From: an uncultured Chthoniobacter sp.
GTDB taxonomy: Bacteria > Verrucomicrobiota > Verrucomicrobiia > Chthoniobacterales > Chthoniobacteraceae
Assembly: GCA_903874975.1 (NCBI GenBank)
Contig: CAIQUL010000154.1
Location: 1 to 32,797 of the forward strand
Reading direction: 5' to 3'
Length of the DNA stretch: 32,797 bases
The notes under the pieces are model-generated. The model was not told where the DNA came from. It made no database searches and saw only the letters and a list, made by a program, of their open reading frames with translations. Below, piece after piece: positions 14,854 through 24,984 of the stretch. The position numbers and the translations under genes were made by a program. Every line of letters starts with the position of its first letter. The stretch's first letter is position 1.

Positions 14854-16544
14854 TCCAGGCTGAGCGCCGCGCTGACCAACCGCACGCCGCGGTCGCGCAG
14901 TTTGGCGTTGGAAATGTGCAGATCCACCATCGCGTTGCCGCGCACCCGGCCGAGGCGGATCATCGCGCAGGTCGAGAGCAGGTTCAGCACGACCTTCGTC
15001 GCGGTGCCCGCTTTCAGCCGCGTGGAGCCGGTGATGATCTCCGGCCCGACCGGCAGATCGATCTCCGCATCCCACGGCTGCGCTGCCCGCGCCCGCGCGG
15101 GATTGCACGTCAGCAGCAGCGTCCGCGCGCCCGTTTCCCGCGCCCGCGCCAGCGCGCCGAGCACGAACGGCGTGCGCCCGCTCGCGGCGATCCCGCACAG
15201 CACATCGCCCGCGCGCACGCCCCGCTCCAGCACCGCGTGCGCCCCAGCCACCGGCTGATCCTCCGCGCCCTCGATCCCCCGATGCAGCGCCTCCGCTCCA
15301 CCGGCCATGATGCCCTGCACCAGCTCCGGCGGCGCGCCGAACGTCGGCGGAATCTCGCTCGCATCCAGCACCCCCAGTCGCCCGCTCGTCCCCGCGCCCA
15401 CATAAAAAAGCCGCCCGCCCGCCCGCAGCGCCGCGCTCACCACGTCCACCGCCGCGATCAACTCCGTCCGGCACGCCGCCAGCGCCCGCGCCACCCCTTC
15501 CTCCTCCGTCGTGAAAAGGTCCACCAGCTCCGCCGTCGTCCGCTCTTCGAGATTCACCGACCGCGGATTCGCCTGCTCCGTCGCCGCTGCCGCGAGTGCC
15601 GCCTGATCCTGCGGAAAATCTCCCGCTCCGGCCAAACCAGAAACCTGAAACCCGAAACCTGAAACCCTTCCCGCCAGCCACGCCGCGCCCAGCGCCCCGC
15701 TCTCCGCGCACACGCTTACCGTCGCGTCCGGCAGCAGCACGCTCAGCCGGTATCTGAAAAGCGCCGCGTATTCCTGGTGATGCGTGAACAGCCCGCCGAT
15801 CAGCCGCACCGGCGCTCCGCGAAACTCCAGCCGCTGCGCCACCGCGCGCGTGAACTCCGCCAGCACGCCGGCCCCCGCCTGCACCGTCGCCAGCATCTCC
15901 GGTTCGCCGTGTTTCGCCGCGTGGAAGATCGCCGGCGCGAGCCGGGCCACGCTCATTTTGTCCGCCTGCATCGCCCAGCCGACCAAGTCCTGGAGCCGGT
16001 TCAGCGCCAGCGAGCGCAGGATTTCCTCCGCCAGCGGCGTGATCGTTTGGTTCAAATCGTAGTGCGTCAGCACCAGCCGCAGCCCCTGCATCGCGAGGTC
16101 GTAGCCGCCGCCGCGGTCGCCGAGGAGCTGCCCCCAACCGCCCGCCTTTTCCACCCGCTCGCCGCGCCGCCCATGCACCGCCGCGCCCGTGCCCGCGATG
16201 ACCGCGATCCCGTCCTCCGCGCCAAACGCCACCGCCAGCCCCGAGTCGCGGTCGCTGCCGATCGCCAGCACCGCGTGCGGCCACGCCTTTTCCACCAGCC
16301 CGCGGAGCCGCGTCCGATCCTCGTCCGTCGCGCACCCCGCGAGAAAAACCCCGACGTGCGTGGCGTCCGCCGGGAGCACCGCAAAGAGCCGCGCGAGCGC
16401 GTCATCCGAGGTCAGCCGGAGGTTCGAGCCGGAGAGCTGGCCTTGGCTGAGGATCTTCTGTTCATCAGCCTCGCCGGACAGCAGCACCCACTCAGTTTTG
16501 GTGCCGCCGCCTTCGATTCCGAGGATGCGCTTTGGACTTTTCAT
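14787..16544 (-). CDS. murQ: Sugar kinase (BadF/NagK-MurK-like) fused to MurNAc-6-phosphate etherase
   Basis: This 585-residue, two-domain recycling enzyme starts at the ATG at 16544 ('MKSPKRILGIEGGGTKTEW'). Residues 1 to about 290 form an ASKHA/BadF-type N-acetylhexosamine kinase ('GIEGGGTKTEW', 'VIAGTGAAVHGRRG', 'GGWGQLLGDRGGGYDLAMQGL'). Residues about 318-585 are a complete MurQ with 'TEQANPRSVNLEERTT', 'FYVGAGTSGRLGVLDASEIPPTFG' (catalytic Glu E397) and 'NPARARAAQPWDAEIDLPVGPEIITGSTRLKAGTATK'. The likely combined reaction is phosphorylation of MurNAc to MurNAc-6-P, then lactyl-ether cleavage to GlcNAc-6-P and D-lactate. The linker (about residues 293-303, 'VSGFGFQVSGL') is encoded by a 7-bp tandem repeat. 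In-frame upstream ATGs would add non-family sequence antisense to the VanZ gene. Confidence 0.9.
   Translation of the reverse strand: MKSPKRILGIEGGGTKTEWVLLSGEADEQKILSQGQLSGSNLRLTSDDALARLFAVLPADATHVGVFLAGCATDEDRTRLRGLVEKAWPHAVLAIGSDRDSGLAVAFGAEDGIAVIAGTGAAVHGRRGERVEKAGGWGQLLGDRGGGYDLAMQGLRLVLTHYDLNQTITPLAEEILRSLALNRLQDLVGWAMQADKMSVARLAPAIFHAAKHGEPEMLATVQAGAGVLAEFTRAVAQRLEFRGAPVRLIGGLFTHHQEYAALFRYRLSVLLPDATVSVCAESGALGAAWLAGRVSGFGFQVSGLAGAGDFPQDQAALAAAATEQANPRSVNLEERTTAELVDLFTTEEEGVARALAACRTELIAAVDVVSAALRAGGRLFYVGAGTSGRLGVLDASEIPPTFGAPPELVQGIMAGGAEALHRGIEGAEDQPVAGAHAVLERGVRAGDVLCGIAASGRTPFVLGALARARETGARTLLLTCNPARARAAQPWDAEIDLPVGPEIITGSTRLKAGTATKVVLNLLSTCAMIRLGRVRGNAMVDLHISNAKLRDRGVRLVSAALSLDYAEAQARLERAGWNVRACLDA
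15637..15667. repeat. 7-bp tandem repeat inside the kinase-MurQ coding sequence
   Basis: On the plus strand: CCAGAAA, CCTGAAA, CCCGAAA, CCTGAAA, CCC. These are four consecutive 7-bp units, translated on the minus strand as the interdomain linker. The sequence looks like the intergenic heptamer repeats of the window and unlike the flanking codons (A-rich against a GC-rich background). Confidence 0.85.
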
Positions 16545-16587
16545 CCCCCGACTATCGTGAAAACTCCCCGCGCACTCAAACATTCCC

Positions 16588-19204
<2,617 letters not shown>

Positions 19205-19220
19205 CCGAAAGCCCCCCGCC

Positions 19221-19359
19221 GTCATCCTGAGCGGAGTCGAAGGACCTCTAACTCTCGGCGGGGCGAAGGCGGTGGCCGGTGGCCGGGTGATGCGGCTGCA
19301 AAATGCGCGGCGTTTTCGCCACCGCCTCCGCCCGCACGGAAGTCCGCTTAGGATGAGAC
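19221..19359. repeat. Nested inverted repeat, GTCATCCTGAGCGGA family, full copy
   Basis: Outer arms: GTCATCCTGAGCGGA (19221-19235) against TCCGCTTAGGATGAGAC (19343-19359), imperfect. Inner arms: GGCGAAGGCGGTGGC (19262-19276) against GCCACCGCCTCCGCC (19318-19332), one mismatch. The CGAAGGACCTCTAAC module is in the left half. It fills most of the 246-bp ligA-nucleotidyltransferase gap. A TTTTT run follows (about 19363), so it might also terminate ligA transcripts. Confidence 0.75.
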
Positions 19360-19450
19360 GGCTTTTTGCCCGCTCGTTCCCAAAGCGGTGCGCTAACTTT
19401 TGGAAGAGCATGGCTTTTCCCAAAACCTCCCGGCACGCTCCGCCGCTTTC

Positions 19451-20392
19451 ATGTCCTCCATTCGCACCGCTTTTGTCCTCGGCGCCGGCCTCGGTACGCG
19501 TCTGCGCGCGATCACGCTGCGCCGCCCGAAGCCGCTCATCCCGGTGGTCAACCGCCCGCTCATCACCTACGCCTTCGATCACCTGCTCGGGGGCGGCGTC
19601 GAGCGACTGGTCGTGAATACGCACTGGCAGGCGGAGCGTTACGCGGAGTTTTTTCCGGACGCCAGCTACCGCGGCACGCCGCTGTTTTTCCGGCACGAGT
19701 CGCCGGAGGTATTGGAAACGGCAGGCGGCATCTGGAATGTCCGCGACCTGCTCGGGGACGAGCCGTTCATCGTTTATAACGGCGACATTTTCACCGACCT
19801 CCCGCTCGCCCCGGCGCTGCGGGCCCACCGCGAAAATGGCAACGAAGTCACGCTCGTGCTGCGGTCGAAGGACGGTCCGCTCCAGGTCGCGTGCGACACC
19901 GCGAGCGGTCGCGTGACGGACCTCAGCCGGCGGATCGATCCGGCGAGCGATCTGCGTTTTCTCTTCACCGGCATCTATCTCGTGAGCCCCGAATTCATCC
20001 GCCGCATCCCGCCGGCGACGAAGATCAGCGTCGTCCCCATTTTCTGCGAAATGATCCGCGCCGGGGCGAAACTCGGAGGGGTGGTGATCGACGACGGCAG
20101 CTGGCGGGATCTGGGTTCGCGGGAGGAGTATCTCGCGGTTCACACCACGCTCGCGGCAGTGGGCGCGGGCGGCGACGCGTGGATTCACCCGACGGCGCAC
20201 GTCGCGCCGGATGCGCGGCTGAGCGGAGCCACGGCCATCGCGCCGGGCGCGCGGGTCGGCGCGGGCGCAGTCTTGCGGGATTGCCTCGTGTGGGAAAATG
20301 CGGAGGTCGCGCCGGGCGCGCACCTTACCCGCTGCATCGTCACCCGCGGCGCGCGCGCGGAGGGCACGCAGACGGATTTCGACTTCGCCTAA
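19451..20392 (+). CDS. Sugar-1-phosphate nucleotidyltransferase (MurU/GDP-mannose pyrophosphorylase-like)
   Basis: This 313-residue enzyme would activate a sugar 1-phosphate with NTP. It carries the signature 'VLGAGLGTRLRAITLRRPKPLIPVVNRPLITYAF' (residues 9-42), 'ETAGGIWNVRDLL', 'FIVYNGDIFTDL' (metal-binding Asp) and 'GSWRDLGSREEYL'. About residues 240-300 form short left-handed beta-helix repeats ('WIHPTAHVAPDARLSGATAIAPGARVGAGA'), absent from the short Pseudomonas MurU but common in hexose pyrophosphorylases. The next gene, 23 bp downstream, is an APH-type sugar kinase, the same partnership as AmgK-MurU in MurNAc salvage. Substrate is not determined by sequence: MurNAc-alpha-1-P, mannose-1-P or glucose-1-P are all possible. 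Confidence 0.85.
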   Translation: MSSIRTAFVLGAGLGTRLRAITLRRPKPLIPVVNRPLITYAFDHLLGGGVERLVVNTHWQAERYAEFFPDASYRGTPLFFRHESPEVLETAGGIWNVRDLLGDEPFIVYNGDIFTDLPLAPALRAHRENGNEVTLVLRSKDGPLQVACDTASGRVTDLSRRIDPASDLRFLFTGIYLVSPEFIRRIPPATKISVVPIFCEMIRAGAKLGGVVIDDGSWRDLGSREEYLAVHTTLAAVGAGGDAWIHPTAHVAPDARLSGATAIAPGARVGAGAVLRDCLVWENAEVAPGAHLTRCIVTRGARAEGTQTDFDFA

Positions 20393-20415
20393 AACGCCGC
20401 CATCATTTTCGCCCC

Positions 20416-21366
20416 ATGTCTCCGCACCACCTCCCGCAAACCGTCTCCGTCCTCCCGATCGAAAAGGGCGGGTCGGGCCGCAAGTTCTGGCGCATGCACG
20501 TCGGCGGGCAGTCGCTCATCCTCGTGCGCTACGGCGAGGATCGCCCGGAGAACAAGCACTACGTCGCCATCGCGCGCTTCCTCGCCGGCGTGGGCGTGCG
20601 GGTGCCGGTCACGTATTTTCACGATGAAGCCGAGGGGCTGATCATCATGGAGGACGCGGGCGAAACCGATCTCTGGAGCCGCCGCAACGACCCGTGGCCG
20701 CAACGCCGCGCGCTCTATCAGCGGTCGCTCGACCAGGCGCTGATTCTCCACCGCGATGCGCACCGCGCGCCGGGCGCGGATTCGCTGACGATCCTCCAGC
20801 CGGTCTTCGATGCAGCGCTCTATCGCTGGGAGCAGGACTACTTTTTCGAGCACTGCCTCGGCCGGCATTTCGGCATCGCGCCCGAAGTCCTCGAAGGCGA
20901 GGGCGACCGCGTCCGCTTGCGGGCGATCGCCGAGCATTTGGCAAAACAGCCGCGCTGTCTGGTGCATCGCGATTTCCAAAGTCAGAATATCATCGTGCGT
21001 GAGGGCGAGGTCTGCCTGATCGATTTCCAGGGGCTGCGGCCCGGCCTCGCGCAGTACGACATCGCCTCGCTACTGCTCGATCCCTACGTGGCGCTGACCG
21101 CCGCCGAGCGCGAAGAACTGCTCGCGCACTATCTCAGCGGCCTGCACGGCCCCGGTCGCCACGAAGCGCCCGGCTTCCGCGCGCTCTACGAACTCTGTGC
21201 CATGCAGCGGCTCATGCAGGCGCTCGGGGCCTACGGCAAACTCGGCCACGCCGACGGTCGCGCGCCGTTCCTCGATCACATCCCCGCCGCGCTCCGCTCG
21301 CTGCGCGAAGTGCTCGCGGGCATCGAGGGCCTGGAGCGGCTCCGCGGCCTGCTCGCGGCGCTCTGA
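20416..21366 (+). CDS. APH-superfamily sugar kinase (AmgK-like)
   Basis: This 316-residue protein has the aminoglycoside-phosphotransferase fold: an N-lobe with 'GGSGRKFWRMHVGGQSLILV' and 'EGLIIMEDAGETDLW', catalytic loop 'CLVHRDFQSQNIIV' (H-D-x4-N) and metal motif 'VCLIDFQGLRPGLAQYDIASLLLDPYV'. The 'DFQ' and 'YD.ASLL.DPY' forms are those of AmgK-type anomeric sugar kinases rather than of drug-modifying enzymes. AmgK phosphorylates MurNAc/GlcNAc at C1, feeding MurU; the adjacent nucleotidyltransferase makes this the leading hypothesis. An alternative is another sugar-1-kinase for the glycan genes downstream. Start chosen at the ATG at 20416; the longer same-frame start lies inside the previous gene. 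Confidence 0.82.
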   Translation: MSPHHLPQTVSVLPIEKGGSGRKFWRMHVGGQSLILVRYGEDRPENKHYVAIARFLAGVGVRVPVTYFHDEAEGLIIMEDAGETDLWSRRNDPWPQRRALYQRSLDQALILHRDAHRAPGADSLTILQPVFDAALYRWEQDYFFEHCLGRHFGIAPEVLEGEGDRVRLRAIAEHLAKQPRCLVHRDFQSQNIIVREGEVCLIDFQGLRPGLAQYDIASLLLDPYVALTAAEREELLAHYLSGLHGPGRHEAPGFRALYELCAMQRLMQALGAYGKLGHADGRAPFLDHIPAALRSLREVLAGIEGLERLRGLLAAL

Positions 21367-21407
21367 CGGAGCGGCGCAGACGGTGCCCCTTCGTTCGCGA
21401 CGCGCCG

Positions 21408-21641
21408 TCAGCCCGCCGCGAGTCGCACGCGCGGGAGCAGGTAGACGAGGATCTGCGCCACACAATCGCCGATGCCGCCTTCCGCCGTCCGTATGTGGAT
21501 GTCCGGCGCGGCCGCCGCTTCGTACGGCGCGTCGATGCCGGTGAGCCAAACGACCCACCCCCGGTGCCCGGCGAGCGCCCAGCGTTGCTCCGCAGTGACG
21601 AGACCTTCGCTGACAAAGAAGTTTTTTTGATCCCTGCTCAT
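21408..21641 (-). pseudogene. cysC: Internally deleted adenylylsulfate kinase (mini-CysC)
   Basis: The 77-residue frame from the ATG at 21641 begins like a normal CysC ('SEGLVTAEQRWALAGHRGWVVWLTG') and ends like one ('TGIDAPYEAAAAPDIHIRT', then 'CVAQILVYL'). In full-length APS kinases (about 200 residues) the first block continues into the P-loop 'GLSGSGKST', and the second block comes about 130 residues later, after 'NFTG'. Here they are joined directly at a shared 'TG' (about 21536-21542), deleting the P-loop and the APS-binding core while keeping the frame. It cannot be a kinase. It is probably a deletion pseudogene; an expressed remnant is possible. No cysD/cysN genes are in the window. 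Confidence 0.75.
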
Positions 21642-21737
21642 GCGCGAAAGTCTTTGCCCAATGCGCCGCGTCTTTGGCAAGGCTGCGCGCGCCCTTTTCA
21701 TGTCCGCATCGCATCACCCCTTTCACGTTCCAACCGC

Positions 21738-23588
21738 ATGTGTGGCCTAGCGGGCTTCGCGGGCCGCGGTGATCTCGGGGTGCTGCGGCGCATGACCGCC
21801 GCCATCGCGCACCGCGGGCCGGATGCGGACGGGCATTGGGCGGAGGAAAGTGCGGGCGTTTTCCTCGGCCATCGGCGGCTCTCGATCGTGGACCTTGGCG
21901 GCGGCGCGCAGCCCATGTGGACGCGCGACGGCCAGCTCGGCGTGACCTTCAACGGCGAAATCTACAACCACGCCGAACTCCGCGCGGAGTTGAAGGCGCG
22001 CGGGTGCGAGTTCACCACCGACCACAGCGACACCGAGGTGCTGCTCCACGGCTACCGCGAGTGGGGCGAGAGTTTCGTCGAGCGGCTAAACGGGATGTGG
22101 GCCTTCGTGATCTACGACCGCGCGCGGCGGCGGCTCTTCGGATCGCGCGACCGTTTTGGAAAAAAGCCGCTCTACTACTTCAAGGAAGGCGAGACTTTCG
22201 GCTTCGCGAGCGAGTTGCCCGCGCTGCTCCAGCATCCGAGCTGCCCGCGCGATCTCTCGCCGCTCTCGCTGAAGAAATACTTCGCTTACTGCTACATCCC
22301 CGCGCCTCGCTCGATCTACGAACGCGTGTGGAAGCTGCCCGGCGGGCACTCGTTCACCTTCGACCTCGCGAGTCGGGAGCTGAAGACGTGGCGGTGGTGG
22401 GAGTTTGTTTTGGAAACCGGCGGGCCGCTCAGGGACGAGGAGAGCCTTTGTGAAGAAATCCGCGCCACCCTCGAGCGCGCCGTCCAGCGCCGGCTGATGT
22501 CCGACGTGCCGCTCGGCGTCTTCCTGAGCGGCGGCATCGACAGCTCGGCCATCGCCGCGCTCGCCGCGAAGCACGTCCCCGCCGGCCAGCTCAACACGTT
22601 TTCCATCGGCTTCAACGAGGCGAGCTTCGACGAGTCGGGCTACGCGCAGTTTGTCGCCGAGAGGCTCGGCACGCGGCATCGCAACGAAACGCTCGACCTC
22701 GACAAATCCACCGCGCTCCTCCCCGAGATCGTCGCGCGCCTCGACGAACCGCTCGGCGACGGCTCGCTCCTCCCGACGTATCTGCTTTCGCGCTTCACCC
22801 GCCAGCACGTCACCGTCGCGCTCGGCGGCGATGGCGGCGACGAACTCTTCGCCGGTTACGATCCCTTTCGCGCCCTGCGCGCCGCCGAGCTTTACGCGAA
22901 GCTGGTGCCGCGTCCGGTGCATCACGCCATCCGGCTACTGGCCGCGCGCCTGCCCGTCTCGCATGAAAACGTGAGCTTCGATTTCAAAATCAAGCGCACC
23001 CTCATGGGCCTGAGCTCCCCGCCGAAACTCTGGAACGCCGTCTGGATGGGCGCGCTCGAACCCAGCGGGCTCGCCCAGCTTTTCCGCGAGCCGTGCGACG
23101 AGGAGGAGATTTACAGCGAAGCCATCGAAGCCTGGGACCGCTGCGCCCAGCCGAACCTCGTGGACCGCGCGCTCCAGTTTTTCACGAACGTCTATTTACC
23201 GGACAACATCCTCACCAAAATCGACCGCGCCTCGATGATGTGTTCGCTCGAAGCGCGCTCGCCTTTTCTCGACATCGAAGTCGTCGATCTCGCCCGTCGC
23301 ATCCCGTGGCAGCTCAAGCTCCGTGGCGGCCAGACGAAGTGGATTTTGAAAAAGGCGCTCGCGCCGCTCCTCCCGCGCGAAATCATCGACCGCAAAAAGA
23401 AGGGCTTTGGCATGCCCATCGGCCGCTGGCTGCGCGAGGGAAAGTTCGACTTCGATCACGCGCAGAGTTTTCCGCACCTCGACGTCGCCTTCGCCGAGCG
23501 CCAGCACACCGCGCACCTGGCCGGCACGCGCGATGAGCGGCTTTTCCTCTGGAGCTACTGGCTGCTCGGCCAGTGGATGAAACGATGA
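21738..23588 (+). CDS. Asparagine synthase-like glutamine amidotransferase (first copy)
   Basis: The 616-residue product starts with the N-terminal nucleophile Cys2 ('MCGLAGFAGRG'), then the class-II glutaminase motifs 'IAHRGPDADG', 'RRLSIVDL' and 'FNGEIYNHAELR', and the synthetase PPi loop 'SGGIDSS' (from S264), 'LGGDGGDELFAGY' and 'ARSPFLDIEVVDLA'. The family amidates asparagine or, in polysaccharide and exosortase-associated loci, other carboxyls. The context of a glycosyltransferase, a second copy and nucleotide-sugar genes suggests amidation of a surface glycan (for example uronic acids), an inference. The start is fixed by Cys2; the longer upstream frame is antisense to the mini-cysC. 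Confidence 0.9.
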   Translation: MCGLAGFAGRGDLGVLRRMTAAIAHRGPDADGHWAEESAGVFLGHRRLSIVDLGGGAQPMWTRDGQLGVTFNGEIYNHAELRAELKARGCEFTTDHSDTEVLLHGYREWGESFVERLNGMWAFVIYDRARRRLFGSRDRFGKKPLYYFKEGETFGFASELPALLQHPSCPRDLSPLSLKKYFAYCYIPAPRSIYERVWKLPGGHSFTFDLASRELKTWRWWEFVLETGGPLRDEESLCEEIRATLERAVQRRLMSDVPLGVFLSGGIDSSAIAALAAKHVPAGQLNTFSIGFNEASFDESGYAQFVAERLGTRHRNETLDLDKSTALLPEIVARLDEPLGDGSLLPTYLLSRFTRQHVTVALGGDGGDELFAGYDPFRALRAAELYAKLVPRPVHHAIRLLAARLPVSHENVSFDFKIKRTLMGLSSPPKLWNAVWMGALEPSGLAQLFREPCDEEEIYSEAIEAWDRCAQPNLVDRALQFFTNVYLPDNILTKIDRASMMCSLEARSPFLDIEVVDLARRIPWQLKLRGGQTKWILKKALAPLLPREIIDRKKKGFGMPIGRWLREGKFDFDHAQSFPHLDVAFAERQHTAHLAGTRDERLFLWSYWLLGQWMKR

Positions 23589-23817
23589 GCGTCTTGTCCG
23601 CCAGGCGCGGGGCTCAGGGACTCCGGGTGGAGCACTCGACCCGAGTGCTGCCGTCGGCGACCCGCCGAGGGCACTGGGGAGAGCGCCGCGTTGGGATTGC
23701 GCCCACTGAATTGGTCCTGCCGAATCGGATGGCACGCGCACCCTCAAGTTTTCGGCGGGTCGCCGGAAACAGCACGCGAGACGCGCGCGCTCCCCGGAAA
23801 TCCCGCGCACCGCACCC
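23589..23817. repeat. Repeat cluster between the first amidotransferase and GT4 genes
   Basis: AGCACTCG-ACC-CGAGTGCT forms a hairpin at 23631-23649; the block 23623-23668 matches window positions 21-67 in reverse. CGGCGACCCGCCGA (23655-23668) pairs exactly with TCGGCGGGTCGCCG (23752-23765) across 83 nt. Then comes the ACGCGAGACGCGCGCGCTCC block (23774-23793) shared with 14652 and 28109. No gene is supported. Confidence 0.75.
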
Positions 23818-24984
23818 ATGAAAATCCTGCTCATCAACTACGAATACCCGCCGCTCGGCGGTGGTGCCGGGCAGGCCACGGCGGCGCTGGCGCGGGAGTT
23901 TTTCGTGGCGGGGCATGAGCCGCTGGTGCTCACCTCGCGCTTTCGCGGACAGCCTCGGGAGGAGACGGTCGCGGGTGTGCGGTTGCGGCGCGTCGCGGTG
24001 GTGCGGCGTCGGGCGGATCGCTGCACGCCGGCGGAAATGCTCACGTTCCTCGCCAGCGCCAGCGCGGTCGCTTGGCGCGAGATGCGCGCCTGGCGGCCCG
24101 CCGCGTCGATCGCCTTTTTCGGCATCCCGTCCGGACCGGTCGGCGCGCTGCTCCAGTTCACCGCGCGCGTGCCCTGCGTCGTTTCGCTGCGCGGCGGCGA
24201 CGTGCCCGGTTTCCAACCGTACGACCTCGCGCTTTTCCACCGCCTGCTCGGCCCGTGCATCCGCCTGCTCTGGCGGCACGCCGCCGCGGTGGTCGCGAAT
24301 AGCGCCGGCCTCCGCGATCTCGCCCGTCGGAGTGCGCCCGCGCAGGCGGTCCGGGTGATCCCGAACGGCGTGGACGCGCAGACCTGTCGCCCGGCGGCGG
24401 AAAACGAACGCCCGTCCGGCGGCCCGGTCCGGCTGCTTTTCGTCGGGCGCGTGGTTTTTCAAAAAGGGCTCGACGTGCTCCTCCGCGCGCTCGCGGCGCT
24501 GCCGGCTGGGCTGGCCTGGGAACTCGAAATCATCGGCGACGGCGAGCAGCGCGCGACGCTCACCGCCGAGGCGGCACGACTCGACCTCGCGGAGCGCATC
24601 ACTTTCGCCGGTTGGTGCGACCGCGCGGGCATCGCCGAGCGCTACCGGGCGGCGGATGTTTTCGTCTTTCCGTCGCGCGACGAGGGCATGCCGAACGTCG
24701 TCCTCGAAGCCATGGCTAGCGGCCTGCCGATCGTGGCCACGGCTATCGCGGGCAGCGAAGATCTCGTGCGCGAGGGCGAGAACGGCCATCTCGTGCCGCC
24801 CGACGATGCCGCCTCGCTCACGGCTGCGCTGGCACGGCTCCTCGCTGATCCCGCGGGTTGCCGCGCGTTGGGCCGGGCGAGCCGCGCCATCGTGGAGCGC
24901 GACTACGCTTGGGCGCGCGTGGCGGCGGAGTATTTGGAAATGATCCACGAAACCTGCCAGCCTCCTCCTCATGTGCGGCATTAG
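23818..24984 (+). CDS. Glycosyltransferase family 4
   Basis: This 388-residue GT-B enzyme has the N-terminal 'LLINYEYPPLGGGAGQATAALAREF' (glycine-rich acceptor loop), 'VVANSAGLRDLARR', 'VIPNGVDAQTCRP', 'LLFVGRVVFQKGLDVLLRAL' and the donor-binding E-x7-E motif 'EGMPNVVLEAMASG' (E289, E297), then 'PIVATAIAGSEDLV'. GT4 enzymes transfer sugars with retention, usually from UDP- or GDP-sugars, onto lipid-linked or protein acceptors at the cytoplasmic face. Its 3' end overlaps the second amidotransferase gene by 14 bp, so the two are translationally coupled. Donor and acceptor cannot be told. Confidence 0.93.
   Translation: MKILLINYEYPPLGGGAGQATAALAREFFVAGHEPLVLTSRFRGQPREETVAGVRLRRVAVVRRRADRCTPAEMLTFLASASAVAWREMRAWRPAASIAFFGIPSGPVGALLQFTARVPCVVSLRGGDVPGFQPYDLALFHRLLGPCIRLLWRHAAAVVANSAGLRDLARRSAPAQAVRVIPNGVDAQTCRPAAENERPSGGPVRLLFVGRVVFQKGLDVLLRALAALPAGLAWELEIIGDGEQRATLTAEAARLDLAERITFAGWCDRAGIAERYRAADVFVFPSRDEGMPNVVLEAMASGLPIVATAIAGSEDLVREGENGHLVPPDDAASLTAALARLLADPAGCRALGRASRAIVERDYAWARVAAEYLEMIHETCQPPPHVRH

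Noticed and set aside
19400-19450. Upstream ATG start for the nucleotidyltransferase
   Set aside because: It would add residues before the conserved 'FVLGAGLGTR' start; the ATG at 19451 gives the family-typical N-terminus.
20416-21366. Aminoglycoside resistance gene
   Set aside because: The kinase motifs and the adjacent nucleotidyltransferase fit a sugar kinase better; nothing points to drug modification.
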